A stretch of DNA of 64,000 bases, taken from NCBI GenBank assembly GCA_017399185.1, contig JAFQEA010000016.1, forward strand, positions 329,379 to 393,378, in the 5' to 3' direction. Position numbers and translations under genes: made by a program. This DNA comes from Clostridia bacterium (GTDB taxonomy: Bacteria; Bacillota; Clostridia; Christensenellales; Borkfalkiaceae). Within the stretch, counting starts at the first letter, position 1, and each line of letters begins with the position of its first letter. The notes under the pieces were generated by a model. The model did not search any database. It saw only the letters and a list, made by a program, of their open reading frames with translations, and was not told the DNA's origin. Of this stretch, positions 43,418 to 51,459 are shown one piece after another.

Positions 43418-43451
43418 AAAAAAAACGCAAATCTCAATGATTTGCGCTTTT
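43418..43451 (-). terminator. Terminator of the intact tRNA-Arg gene
   Basis: On the minus strand GCGCAAATC/GATTTGCG with eight T, directly after the CCA end. Confidence 0.8.
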
Positions 43452-43526
43452 TGGTACTCCCACCGGGAATCGAACCCAGAACTAACCCTTAGGAGGGGTT
43501 TATTATATCCATTTAACTATGGAAGC
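43452..43526 (-). tRNA. tRNA-Arg (anticodon CCT)
   Basis: The cloverleaf can be drawn completely: acceptor GCTTCCA/TGGGAGT (seven pairs, three of them wobble or A-U), D-stem GTTA/TAAT, anticodon stem AACCC/GGGTT with loop CTCCTAA (anticodon CCT, reading AGG codons), T-stem CTGGG/CCCGG with loop TTCGATT, discriminator A and encoded CCA. It is unit 3 of 5 in a tandem array with a period near 147 bases and is the only intact copy. Confidence 0.9.
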
Positions 43527-43542
43527 ATATATTAAGTTATTT

Positions 43543-43673
43543 CCCTCACCGGGAATTTGCCGTTTCCCACAAGTGGGAGCCTTCGGCAAGAATGCCGTTC
43601 GCTTCGCTCACTCATTGCGAACCCAGAACTAACCCTTAGGAGGGGTTTATTATATCCATTTAACTATGGAAGC
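43543..43673 (-). pseudogene. Split tRNA-Arg unit 2 (intact 5' half, 61-base insert in T-loop)
   Basis: From GCTTCCA through the anticodon arm to GGGTTCG the sequence equals the intact gene. A 61-base insert follows, then ATTCCCGGTG; the last acceptor bases are changed to AGGGAAA and CCA is missing. Confidence 0.7.
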
Positions 43674-43687
43674 ATATATTCAGTTAT

Positions 43688-43820
43688 TTCCCTCACCGGG
43701 AATTTGCCGTTTCCCACAAGTGGGAGCCCACGGCAAGAATGCCGTTCGCTTCGCTCACTCATTGCGAACCCAGAACTAACCCTTAGGAGGGGTTTATTAT
43801 ATCCATTTAACTATGGAAGC
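43688..43820 (-). pseudogene. Split tRNA-Arg unit 1 (intact 5' half, 61-base insert in T-loop)
   Basis: Nearly identical to unit 2, differing by a few bases in the insert (GTGGGCTCCCA against GAAGGCTCCCA). It is nearest the array promoter. Confidence 0.7.
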
Positions 43821-43880
43821 ATATATTAATTGAGTGCTTGGGATGTGCAAACAAGCCCAAAGCAAACTTTCAGCCTTGAT

Positions 43881-43909
43881 ATTTTACATTATTTATATTG
43901 TTTTGTCAA
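43881..43909 (-). promoter_or_regulatory. Strong promoter of the tRNA-Arg array
   Basis: On the minus strand TTGACA, 17 bases, TAAAAT, the same boxes as rpmG and rplJ. Transcription would run through units 1 and 2 before the intact tRNA. Confidence 0.8.
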
Positions 43910-43967
43910 TTATTGGGGGCTAAAAACACAAACTAATAGAAAAAAATTAAAAAATTGTAAAAAGTGC

Positions 43968-43996
43968 TTTTCAAATTAAAAATTATGTGCTATAAT
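43968..43996 (+). promoter_or_regulatory. Extended -10 promoter of the DUF4177-like gene
   Basis: TGCTATAAT (43988-43996) is an extended -10; the -35 region (TTTTCA) is weak. Confidence 0.6.
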
Positions 43997-44028
43997 AACC
44001 CTGTATTTAGGGTTTTGGAGGTTTTTTT

Positions 44029-44259
44029 ATGAAAACTTATAAGGTAGTTCCTTTTGCAAGCACAATCGTTGTTAACAAAAAATATTCAGTACAAGATCAA
44101 ATCGTTAAATATTTTGACGTTATCAACCAGGAATGTGTTGAAGGTTGGGAATTCGTTGCTCTTGCACCAGTTAGCATTACCGTTAAAGAAGGCGGCTTAA
44201 AAACTAAGGGCGAAGCTTATAACGCATTTATCTTTGCTAAAGAAGTTGACGCTGAATAA
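44029..44259 (+). CDS. Small DUF4177-like protein
   Basis: A 76-residue protein starting MKTYKVVPFASTIV with GGAGG before the ATG. The pattern YKVVPF, then VINQECVEGWEFVALAPVSI, resembles DUF4177 family proteins (a short alpha-beta fold with a conserved GWE). No function is known for the family. It has its own promoter and terminator, so it is a monocistronic cytoplasmic protein. Confidence 0.6.
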   Translation: MKTYKVVPFASTIVVNKKYSVQDQIVKYFDVINQECVEGWEFVALAPVSITVKEGGLKTKGEAYNAFIFAKEVDAE

Positions 44260-44282
44260 TCCCAATAATAAATAATGATTCT

Positions 44283-44366
44283 GATTACAAACAATCGGTT
44301 TGTAATCCTTTATCGATGCAAATTTTAAAAATACGGACAGGGTAATTCTGTCCGTTTTTTGTTTTT
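44283..44366 (+). terminator. Two terminators after the DUF4177-like gene
   Basis: First GATTACAAAC/GTTTGTAATC (44283-44307), then ACGGACAG/CTGTCCGT (44333-44355) with a strong TTTTTTGTTTTT tail. Confidence 0.75.
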
Positions 44367-44405
44367 CTGTAATATTTTTAAATCCGTGAGCGCAATGGGG
44401 GTAAT

Positions 44406-44648
44406 ATGACCGTAAACGACGCAGTTGCAAAAAGAATAAAGGGGCTTATATCTGAAATAAAGATGACAAGATACCGCTTGGAGAAGCTTTCCGGCATACA
44501 GCACGGACATTTGCAATGGATATTGAGTGGCAAAAGTAAAACCGTAACCCTATCAACGGTAATAATGCTTGCTAATGGTTTTGGTATGACCTTGATAGAA
44601 TTTTTAGATCATAAAGACTTCCTTTTTGAAAACCTTAACGCAGAATAA
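44406..44648 (+). CDS. XRE-family helix-turn-helix regulator
   Basis: An 80-residue protein that is almost entirely one HTH_3-type domain: VAKRIKGLISEIKMTRYRLE, KLSGIQHGHLQWILSGKSK, VTLSTVIMLANGFGMTLIEF. GGGG precedes the ATG. Such single-domain regulators bind operator dyads as dimers and are common in phage-derived or mobile loci. No obvious target dyad is seen next to it; the lipoprotein genes to the right could be its targets (speculative). Confidence 0.8.
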   Translation: MTVNDAVAKRIKGLISEIKMTRYRLEKLSGIQHGHLQWILSGKSKTVTLSTVIMLANGFGMTLIEFLDHKDFLFENLNAE

Positions 44649-44656
44649 TTTTAAGA

Positions 44657-44682
44657 CCTGCAGACCTTTGCAGGCTTTTTTA
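44657..44682 (+). terminator. Terminator after the XRE regulator
   Basis: CCTGC/GCAGG with an eight-base loop and CTTTTTTATTTT behind it. Confidence 0.7.
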
Positions 44683-44689
44683 TTTTGTC

Positions 44690-44719
44690 AAAAGTCAGCC
44701 TATAGGTCGGTTAACTGAC
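44690..44719 (+). repeat. Short interspersed repeat, copy 9
   Basis: AAAAGTCAGCCTATAGGTCG then GTTAACTGAC. The remainder of the 44649-44980 gap is AT-rich and otherwise holds only the promoter at 44896. Confidence 0.7.
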
Positions 44720-44895
44720 TAAAATAAAAGCAGTTAACTGCAAACGTAGCCTTATTATTAATGCTTTTTTAGAGCGAATATCAATGGCTTTTTTGATAAA
44801 AAACTGACAAAAAGTCGCAAACAAAGATACTCTGTAATCAATTTTGCCTTAAGTCCAATGACAAAAACTTTACAAAAACTTTACAATTAAAGGTA

Positions 44896-44924
44896 TTGCA
44901 ATTTTACCGCTTATAGTTTATGAT
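44896..44924 (+). promoter_or_regulatory. Promoter of the three-lipoprotein region
   Basis: TTGCAA (44896-44901), 17 bases, TATGAT (44919-44924). Confidence 0.6.
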
Positions 44925-44980
44925 ATATATATAACAAAAAAGAGCGCGCACGCGTTTCTTTGATTTAAGGAGCAAAATAT

Positions 44981-47527
44981 ATGAGAGGAAGAACAGTCAC
45001 AATTATTTTGTGTACCCTTATGCTTGCCATGAGCCTTTTATTTGCTGCGTGTGAGATGCCTTCAATTGAGGGTATCGAAGTCACAGCACAGCCAAAGCTT
45101 ACCTACAACGCAGGCGAAGCTTTTGATGCAACGGGCTTGGAAGTATCAAGGGTTTTATCAAACGGCTATAAGTACGTTATTGACGATTACGTTATCGACG
45201 CACCTGAAGCTGTTACCCCACAAGACAACAAGGTAACCATTATTCACAATGGCTTTACAACTGAAATCGAGCTAACGGTTTTACCTATACAGGTAGAGGA
45301 CGTTGAAATTAAATTTGCTGAAAGCCTTGAAAGCCAAGGCAACTTATCGCTTGACGCAATTTTATTCCGCCCTGTTTACTCTAACGACACCGTTGAAGAA
45401 GAATGGACTTCAGTTGCGGCAGAAGACGTTGTTTCACACACGATTGAAAACGGCGTTTTAACGTTAAATCTTAAAATCTTTGCCAAGAACGCATTTGTTG
45501 AAAAGCAAGTTACAATGGACCTTAGCGAAATGGCAATCAGCGTATCTCAGCTTTTAGCAAAGACCGAGCCTTATACATATCTTCTTAAGGGCCGTCTTGT
45601 TGGTATCGGTTACACAAACGTAACTGAATTCCTTATCGCTGAAGAATCAACAGGCGCTGTTATCGGTGTTTCTGGCCTTGCAGGCTCCGGTACGTTTGCA
45701 GACCTTAACGTTGACCTTAAGGGCTTTGAAATCGGCGACGAAGTTTTAGTTCCTGTTAACCTTGCAACTGCAGCAATCACGGCAGGCAGCGCAAATTCAG
45801 GCAAGCTTTTTGCACGCTACGATTCAAGCGCAATGATTCCTGCAACCAAATTATCCCACAGCGATGACTTTACAATCAGCAAAGCAAACGCTGTTACAAT
45901 TTCCACACAGGAAGAATTAAGAGAATTCTTATCGGCAGAAAACCGTCCGGGCAACGCATATAAGATGGTCAGACTCGTTGGTAAGATAAACCTTATTACA
46001 TACACCAAGAACTTTGTTCGTTTCTTCTTTGACGGCGTAGATAGCTATGCTGAACAAAAGATTGACGGTGTAAACTGTTCACCTGTATTCCACAACCCTG
46101 CACAGCATTATACCTGCGGTGAAAACTTCGGTTCAATGGCGTTTGGTGACGAAGACTTTACGTCGACGGTCTGGACAAATCCTAAATATATGAACAGAGA
46201 AGTTTACGCAATCTTCATCGGTGGTACGACGTGGTATCACTACTTCACAATCTTAAGCGAAGACGACATCAGCCGCGGCGATGTTACGCAAGTTGAATTT
46301 ACCGCACCAAATATTGAAAATTACGCATTAGGTACTGAATTTGACCTAACCGGCGGCAAGTTCACCGTTAAATATGAATTTGGCGACGTTGAAGAAGTTG
46401 AGCTTACTATGGATATGCTTGACCCAACCACCATCCCTGATACAAACGTAGAAGGCGACTACACGGTTAAAGCAAACTATTTAGGCAGAGAATTTACGTT
46501 TGACGTTTCAGTTTTAGACAAACGCATCACGTCAATCGCGCTTGAAAACCCACTTACGGGCGCACCGTACGACTATGTTACCGGTAAGGCCGAACTCACA
46601 ACAGAGCTTGTTGGTGCATTCATTGTTGTTAACTACAACATGGGCGAACCAGAACTTGTTGCAATCACCGAAGACATGATTACAATCGGTGGCTGGACGG
46701 CAACTGAAGGTAGCGTAACGATTACTTATATGGGCAGCGAAACAGTCGCTAACTTTACAGTTTTGGTTGAAGCGCTTTCAGTAAGCGAATTCTTAGCAAA
46801 ATCTTCAGGAACCTACATGGTAAGGATGCAAGTTGTCGCACCGGTTTCTTCAGCAGGCGCAATCGAGCTTATCGTACGCGACGTTGAAACGGGCGTATTC
46901 ATGGGTGTATATAACAGCGGTGTTGCAGGCTCAGCATCTGCACCTAAGTTAGATACTGACTACGTAAACAAGGGCGATATCATTGTTGCAAGCCTTGAGG
47001 TTAAAAAGGGTGCTACAAGCACTAGCGGTAGCTACGGCAAGAAGTACGGTAATGGCGTTAAAGGCGATACATTCAAGGCGTCGATCATCGTTGAATCAAC
47101 AGGCAACACGATTGACCTTTCACCTGCAGGCTTAAGCGTTTACGCAACGATTGACAGCCAGGAAGCTTTAGTTGAATTCTTAAACGATGACAACAGATTC
47201 TATAAGGTTGTTAAGATTACAAGTGCAGTTAAGGGTGTTACCTATAATAGTTCAGGCTCACCGGCATACTTGAGATTGTTCTTTGGTGATACAATCAAGA
47301 GTCTTACTGCACAAAAGGTTAACGGCATCAGCCCTGTATTCCACTATAAAGGATTTGCAGCCTTAATCGGTGACCTTTCAAATTACTTTACAAACAGCAG
47401 CTCTACAAAGTACGCAACACCGGCAACCACAACAAATGAGTTCTATGCACTCTTCGTTGGCGGTAACGACTTCTACCATGTCTTTGCACCACTCCAAGCA
47501 GACTGGGTTGTTGCACCACAAGCCTAA
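44981..47527 (+). CDS. Large lipoprotein with Ig-like domains and duplicated OB-like modules
   Basis: An 848-residue lipoprotein; the lipobox is LFAAC near residue 25. Residues about 30-100 and 430-510 are Big_3-type Ig-like domains (YNAGEAFDATGLEVSR; YALGTEFDLTGGKFTVKY). Residues about 185-425 and 590-845 are two copies of a beta-rich module: each begins (A/S)VS-(Q/E)(L/F)LAK and has VETGVFMGVYNSG-like and (A/F)YAIFIGGTTWYHYF-like segments; the second copy ends FYALFVGGNDFYHVF. I know no enzymatic function; an extracellular binding protein is the simplest reading. AAGGAG precedes the start; the next gene follows at 16 bases, so they form an operon. Confidence 0.7.
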   Translation: MRGRTVTIILCTLMLAMSLLFAACEMPSIEGIEVTAQPKLTYNAGEAFDATGLEVSRVLSNGYKYVIDDYVIDAPEAVTPQDNKVTIIHNGFTTEIELTVLPIQVEDVEIKFAESLESQGNLSLDAILFRPVYSNDTVEEEWTSVAAEDVVSHTIENGVLTLNLKIFAKNAFVEKQVTMDLSEMAISVSQLLAKTEPYTYLLKGRLVGIGYTNVTEFLIAEESTGAVIGVSGLAGSGTFADLNVDLKGFEIGDEVLVPVNLATAAITAGSANSGKLFARYDSSAMIPATKLSHSDDFTISKANAVTISTQEELREFLSAENRPGNAYKMVRLVGKINLITYTKNFVRFFFDGVDSYAEQKIDGVNCSPVFHNPAQHYTCGENFGSMAFGDEDFTSTVWTNPKYMNREVYAIFIGGTTWYHYFTILSEDDISRGDVTQVEFTAPNIENYALGTEFDLTGGKFTVKYEFGDVEEVELTMDMLDPTTIPDTNVEGDYTVKANYLGREFTFDVSVLDKRITSIALENPLTGAPYDYVTGKAELTTELVGAFIVVNYNMGEPELVAITEDMITIGGWTATEGSVTITYMGSETVANFTVLVEALSVSEFLAKSSGTYMVRMQVVAPVSSAGAIELIVRDVETGVFMGVYNSGVAGSASAPKLDTDYVNKGDIIVASLEVKKGATSTSGSYGKKYGNGVKGDTFKASIIVESTGNTIDLSPAGLSVYATIDSQEALVEFLNDDNRFYKVVKITSAVKGVTYNSSGSPAYLRLFFGDTIKSLTAQKVNGISPVFHYKGFAALIGDLSNYFTNSSSTKYATPATTTNEFYALFVGGNDFYHVFAPLQADWVVAPQA

Positions 47528-47543
47528 TTAAGGAGGGATAATT

Positions 47544-49202
47544 ATGAAAAAACTAATAGCATTTATTTGTATGATTTTGGTTTGCACGCTTTTAGCCGCT
47601 TGTAATCCACCAATACCAAGTAACCCTTCTGTAGGCGGCGGCGATGAAAATCCACCTATTGTAACACCTGTTCAAAAGAGAATTTTGAACGCTGACGGGT
47701 CTTACGGCGGCACGTTGAACGCTGAGCTTTACGGCGAAGGCGCACCACTCAACGGTGAATACGACCACGTTGACTCGGGCTACTATATGAACACAGATTA
47801 TTATAGTCTTAACTCAACCGCAACGCGTACGATTTTCCCAAACGTTGCAACCTATCAACAAACCATGGCAGACTCAAGCGGTCTTGCTTGTGCGCTTATG
47901 GTTATGGCATACAGCGGCGAAGACGTCAGCGTTAATAACGAGCTCAAGCTTGTAAACGATTACGAAGCCTTAACAGGCACGACCGTTTACGGCAACGGCA
48001 CAACGGCTGAAGGCTTGGTTGAACTTTTCACCCAGCACGGCTATGCTGCAAGAACTGGCGAATACGCTGAAACAGGCAGCACGCAAGAAGAAAACTTCGG
48101 TATCTTCACAGCATGGGCTAAAAACCACTTGGATAACGGCAGATTCATTATGGTACGCTACCAGGACGCTTCTAAGGGCGGCTGGAAGTTAATCATCGGT
48201 CTTGACGACATGGGTACTGAAATCAACAGGGATAACGTACTTATCTTTGCTGACCCATACGACGTTTCCGACCATAATCAAGACGGCTATTCAATCGAAG
48301 GTCTTGGCAGATTCTATCGTTGGTGGCAACAAATGGAATACTCCGGCGAGTACACAGACCGTTGCGACTATTTAGTCGTTGCACCAAAGATTATCGTTAA
48401 CCACGTTCGCGGCGAAAGCAATATCGTACGCACAAAGGCTGTGCCTGATCTCTATTTATATCTCAACCCGGACGGCACGTACGGCGGTGGCAGAGAAGGC
48501 AAGGAAAGCGTTTACGGCACAGGCGCAACCTTTAACGGCGCAAATAACCACCTTGACTCAATTTACTACTCAATGCCCGACTATTACAACATGGAAAGCA
48601 CAGCAACGCGTACTATCCTTACAAACTATAGGGCGTTCCAGCAAACCATGGCTTCATCATGCGGTATTTGCTCAACAATGACTGTTCTTTTGTACTACGG
48701 CTTTGACTACAAGGCTTTAGGCTGCGAAAGCGTTTTAGACTTTGAAGAATGGCTTGTATTGACCTATGAAGATATCAACGATGACATTATTTATAATAGT
48801 GGTGTTGGTTCAAAGGGTCTCCACGCGTTAACAACAAGCATGGGCTTTAACCCAACAAAGGGCTCTTATTCTAAAGCAAACTTCCAGAATCCTGAAGCTT
48901 CAATGGAATTCCCAACCTACCTTGAATTCACTACCTGGGCGCAAACAAACCTTTTAAAGGGCACGCCAATGCCAATTTCCTTCAGACCACACAGCGGTCA
49001 CTGGGAAGTTATCATCGGTTATGACGATATGGGCACGTCCTTTATCTACGACGACGTACTCGTTCTTGCTGACTCTGGCGATAGCTGGGACCACTATCAG
49101 GACGGCTACAACACCTATCCTGCAACCTTGTTCTTCAGACAATGGTATAATGGCAGCTTCACCTATAACCAACAGTTCAACATCTTTGACAAGCTTGCTT
49201 AA
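47544..49202 (+). CDS. Lipoprotein with two tandem papain-like (C39-like) domains, the first apparently inactive
   Basis: A 552-residue lipoprotein (lipobox TLLAAC). Two copies of about 250 residues align end to end: STATRTIFPNVATYQQTMAD against STATRTILTNYRAFQQTMAS. The second copy has SSCGICSTM with the catalytic-type Cys and SGHWEVIIGYDDM with the His. In the first copy the same positions read DSSGLACAL and KGGWKLIIGLDDM, so both Cys and His are lost. C39-like peptidases or transglutaminase-like hydrolases of this type act on peptides outside the cell. The inactive copy may bind substrate or regulate. It is transcribed with the preceding lipoprotein. Confidence 0.75.
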   Translation: MKKLIAFICMILVCTLLAACNPPIPSNPSVGGGDENPPIVTPVQKRILNADGSYGGTLNAELYGEGAPLNGEYDHVDSGYYMNTDYYSLNSTATRTIFPNVATYQQTMADSSGLACALMVMAYSGEDVSVNNELKLVNDYEALTGTTVYGNGTTAEGLVELFTQHGYAARTGEYAETGSTQEENFGIFTAWAKNHLDNGRFIMVRYQDASKGGWKLIIGLDDMGTEINRDNVLIFADPYDVSDHNQDGYSIEGLGRFYRWWQQMEYSGEYTDRCDYLVVAPKIIVNHVRGESNIVRTKAVPDLYLYLNPDGTYGGGREGKESVYGTGATFNGANNHLDSIYYSMPDYYNMESTATRTILTNYRAFQQTMASSCGICSTMTVLLYYGFDYKALGCESVLDFEEWLVLTYEDINDDIIYNSGVGSKGLHALTTSMGFNPTKGSYSKANFQNPEASMEFPTYLEFTTWAQTNLLKGTPMPISFRPHSGHWEVIIGYDDMGTSFIYDDVLVLADSGDSWDHYQDGYNTYPATLFFRQWYNGSFTYNQQFNIFDKLA

Positions 49203-49226
49203 TTTAGTTAAGTAGCACAAAGCATC

Positions 49227-49265
49227 AAAGCCCGACTGCATTTTTTGCAGTCGGGCTTATTTTGT
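49227..49265 (+). terminator. Terminator of the lipoprotein operon
   Basis: AGCCCGACTGCA pairs with TGCAGTCGGGCT around a T-rich loop, with TTATTTTGTC behind it. Confidence 0.85.
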
Positions 49266-49267
49266 CT

Positions 49268-49296
49268 AAAAGTTGGTCTATAAGTCAGTTATCGCG
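49268..49296 (+). repeat. Short interspersed repeat, copy 10
   Basis: AAAAGTTGGTCTATAAGTCA then GTTATCGCG. Confidence 0.65.
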
Positions 49297-49350
49297 CAAA
49301 TTTGGAGTAAAAAGCACTAAAATGCGGATAACTTTATTTTGATAAAAGTC

Positions 49351-49379
49351 TTGACAAAAGCCCCTTTAGGGTTTACAAT
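49351..49379 (+). promoter_or_regulatory. Promoter of the SGNH esterase gene
   Basis: TTGACA (49351-49356), 17 bases, TACAAT (49374-49379). Confidence 0.75.
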
Positions 49380-49426
49380 TAATTTATAGAAATACGCGGC
49401 ATTGCCGCAAATGATAAGGAGAAAAA

Positions 49427-51364
49427 ATGAAAAGTAAAATTTTAAGCGTTATTTTAGCTGTTTTACTTGTTTTCACGCTGACTGCGTGTTCAGACAAAAA
49501 CAATCAAAATCTGCCAACGTCCACTCCGCCAACGTCTACGGATTCAGGCTCTGGCACGGGCACAACGCCCGAACCCGGTCCAACGCCGGTTGGCCCTGAT
49601 AACAGCCACACCCCAACAATTTATTTAGCAGGCGATTCCACCGTAAAGACTTATGAAGACGGTCAATATATCGCAGGCTGGGGGCAATATTTAAGCTTAT
49701 TTTTAGATAGTGAAGTCACGGTTAAAAATGCGGCGCACGGCGGCAGAAGCAGTCGTTCCTTTATCAACGAAGGCCGCCTTTACAACATTGATGACCCGGA
49801 TTTTAAGTATACGTTCTCACAAAACGGCGGCAAGTCCATTGAAGACTGCATCACAGAAGGTGACTTTTTGTTTATTCAGTTCGGGCATAATGACGACGAT
49901 ACCAAAAAAGCATCGTCATACTCAACAATGTATGATAGAATGACCCCACTTGGCACGCCTGACGCTAACGGCGTTTACCCAACGACGCATGCCACAAAAA
50001 GCACAACGGCAACCCTTCCCGAAGCCTATACAAAATTAGCAACCGCGGCTGAAGAAAGTGCGGCGCTTACGGAAATCGCTAAATACGGCAGCGAATATTA
50101 TGCATACGGCAGTGGCACTTATAAATGGTACTTAAAGCAATATATTGATTTTGCAAGAAGTGTTGGCGCAACGCCCGTACTTGTTACCCCCGTTGCAAGG
50201 GTAAAATTCAGCGGTGGCGCAATTATCGGCGGTCAGGGCTTACACGGCGAAAACTTTGCTTACGTAACCGCCGTAAGACAGCTTGCTGAAGAAGAAAATT
50301 GCTTGCTTATCGACCTTTTTGCCGACAGCAAGACCATGCTTGAAACTGCAACGCAGACTTACGCAAACTACCTTATGGCGTTAAAGCCAAACGATTTAAC
50401 GGGTGCTTGGCCAAGTGGTTATGACGGGGCGTACGGCAACGCACAGGCAGGATACACGGGCATTGAAGCAACCCACTACAACAAGTACGGCGCATTTTTG
50501 CAGGCGGCAAGGGTAGCGGAAGCAATTTTATCAAACACAACTGAAACAGCGCAGGGTGAAAGGTTTAACTTCAGCGACCATATCTTGGTAGCGCCAAGCG
50601 CGTATATAGACCCGTCAAACCTTATTGCTAAAACCACGGTTCAAAAGATTGAAGGATTATTCAGCAAGGTAACGGTTACAAACCCTGAAAGGACTTACCC
50701 GTCCCCACAAGCCGTAATTGACGCAATAAACGCACTTTCCGAAAAAGGTGCAGTCACAGCTGAAAACCATCTTAATCTTCAGGAAATCGTCAAAGAAATC
50801 CGTTCAGCGTACAATATGCTTAACGTTGACGACCGCCCGCAGGTTACGAACCTTGCAACGCTTGTTGAATACGAAAACGCAATCGAGCAAATGATTAAGG
50901 ATTTACGCCCCGTACCAACCAAGGTCGTAATCTTTAACGCAGATAACCTTGCGCTTGCAAGCTACACGGCAACCGTCACCGAAAACGGCTTCACGCTTGT
51001 TGCAACGGCAGACAAAAAGATGGACAAAAAGCCCAAAAAGGTAACCTTTAGCTACGGCGGCGTAACTTATAATATGACCAACGGCTTATCGGTTGGCGGA
51101 AGCGCAAAATTCGGTCAGTACAGATACGTATCCTTTGACGTTGAAGCACCTTGCACGGTAACCATTGCAGTTCAGTCTTCTTCAAGCACGGATGCAAGAA
51201 CGCTTAAAATGGTTGACGCATCGGGCGCGCAGGTTGGCAGCTTTGAAGCCGGGACAAGCGTAACGCTTACGTCGGTTGATTTAGTAAATGCAGGAACATA
51301 TCAAGTCGGCTCTGCTGGCAGCGGTATGTATATTTTCGTAATCATTATTGAATACTTTGCTTAA
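49427..51364 (+). CDS. SGNH-hydrolase lipoprotein, rhamnogalacturonan acetylesterase-like, with pectinase-type accessory domain
   Basis: A 645-residue lipoprotein (lipobox TLTAC) with a Thr/Pro/Gly-rich linker. The SGNH domain spans about 65-370: block I YLAGDSTVKT (nucleophile Ser), block II NAAHGGRSSRSF, block III FIQFGHNDDDTK, and the final IEATHYNKYGA with the catalytic His. The usual Asp of DxxH is Glu here. This block pattern is that of rhamnogalacturonan acetylesterases, which remove acetyl groups from pectin. The last 150 residues are a beta-sandwich (FSYGGVTYNMTNGL, VSFDVEAPCTVTIAVQSSSS, ARTLKMVD) like modules fused to pectate lyases, so attachment to pectin is likely. It has its own promoter and is not co-transcribed with cluster B. 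Confidence 0.8.
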   Translation: MKSKILSVILAVLLVFTLTACSDKNNQNLPTSTPPTSTDSGSGTGTTPEPGPTPVGPDNSHTPTIYLAGDSTVKTYEDGQYIAGWGQYLSLFLDSEVTVKNAAHGGRSSRSFINEGRLYNIDDPDFKYTFSQNGGKSIEDCITEGDFLFIQFGHNDDDTKKASSYSTMYDRMTPLGTPDANGVYPTTHATKSTTATLPEAYTKLATAAEESAALTEIAKYGSEYYAYGSGTYKWYLKQYIDFARSVGATPVLVTPVARVKFSGGAIIGGQGLHGENFAYVTAVRQLAEEENCLLIDLFADSKTMLETATQTYANYLMALKPNDLTGAWPSGYDGAYGNAQAGYTGIEATHYNKYGAFLQAARVAEAILSNTTETAQGERFNFSDHILVAPSAYIDPSNLIAKTTVQKIEGLFSKVTVTNPERTYPSPQAVIDAINALSEKGAVTAENHLNLQEIVKEIRSAYNMLNVDDRPQVTNLATLVEYENAIEQMIKDLRPVPTKVVIFNADNLALASYTATVTENGFTLVATADKKMDKKPKKVTFSYGGVTYNMTNGLSVGGSAKFGQYRYVSFDVEAPCTVTIAVQSSSSTDARTLKMVDASGAQVGSFEAGTSVTLTSVDLVNAGTYQVGSAGSGMYIFVIIIEYFA

Positions 51365-51385
51365 TTTTTAAACGCATAAATAAAA

Positions 51386-51419
51386 AAAGTGGCGCTAACA
51401 GGCTTATAGCGCCACTTTT
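51386..51419. terminator. Terminator made from paired interspersed repeats (copy 11)
   Basis: AAAAAGTGGCGCTA pairs with TATAGCGCCACTTTT around an ACAGGCT-type loop that is part of the interspersed repeat. It can stop transcription from both sides. Confidence 0.75.
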
Positions 51420-51423
51420 ACAA

Positions 51424-51456
51424 TAAAAAAGCACTTGAATAATCAAGTGCTTTTTT
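51424..51456 (-). terminator. Terminator of the cluster B operon
   Basis: GCACTTGA pairs with TCAAGTGC; on the minus strand a run of T follows, just after the beta-helix gene stop. Confidence 0.75.
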
Positions 51457-51459
51457 GTA

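Noticed and set aside
43146..43829. Open frames of 129 and 90 codons across the tRNA array
   Set aside because: They are translations of tRNA and insert repeats on the opposite strand; the repeated peptides follow the DNA period and there is no ribosome site.
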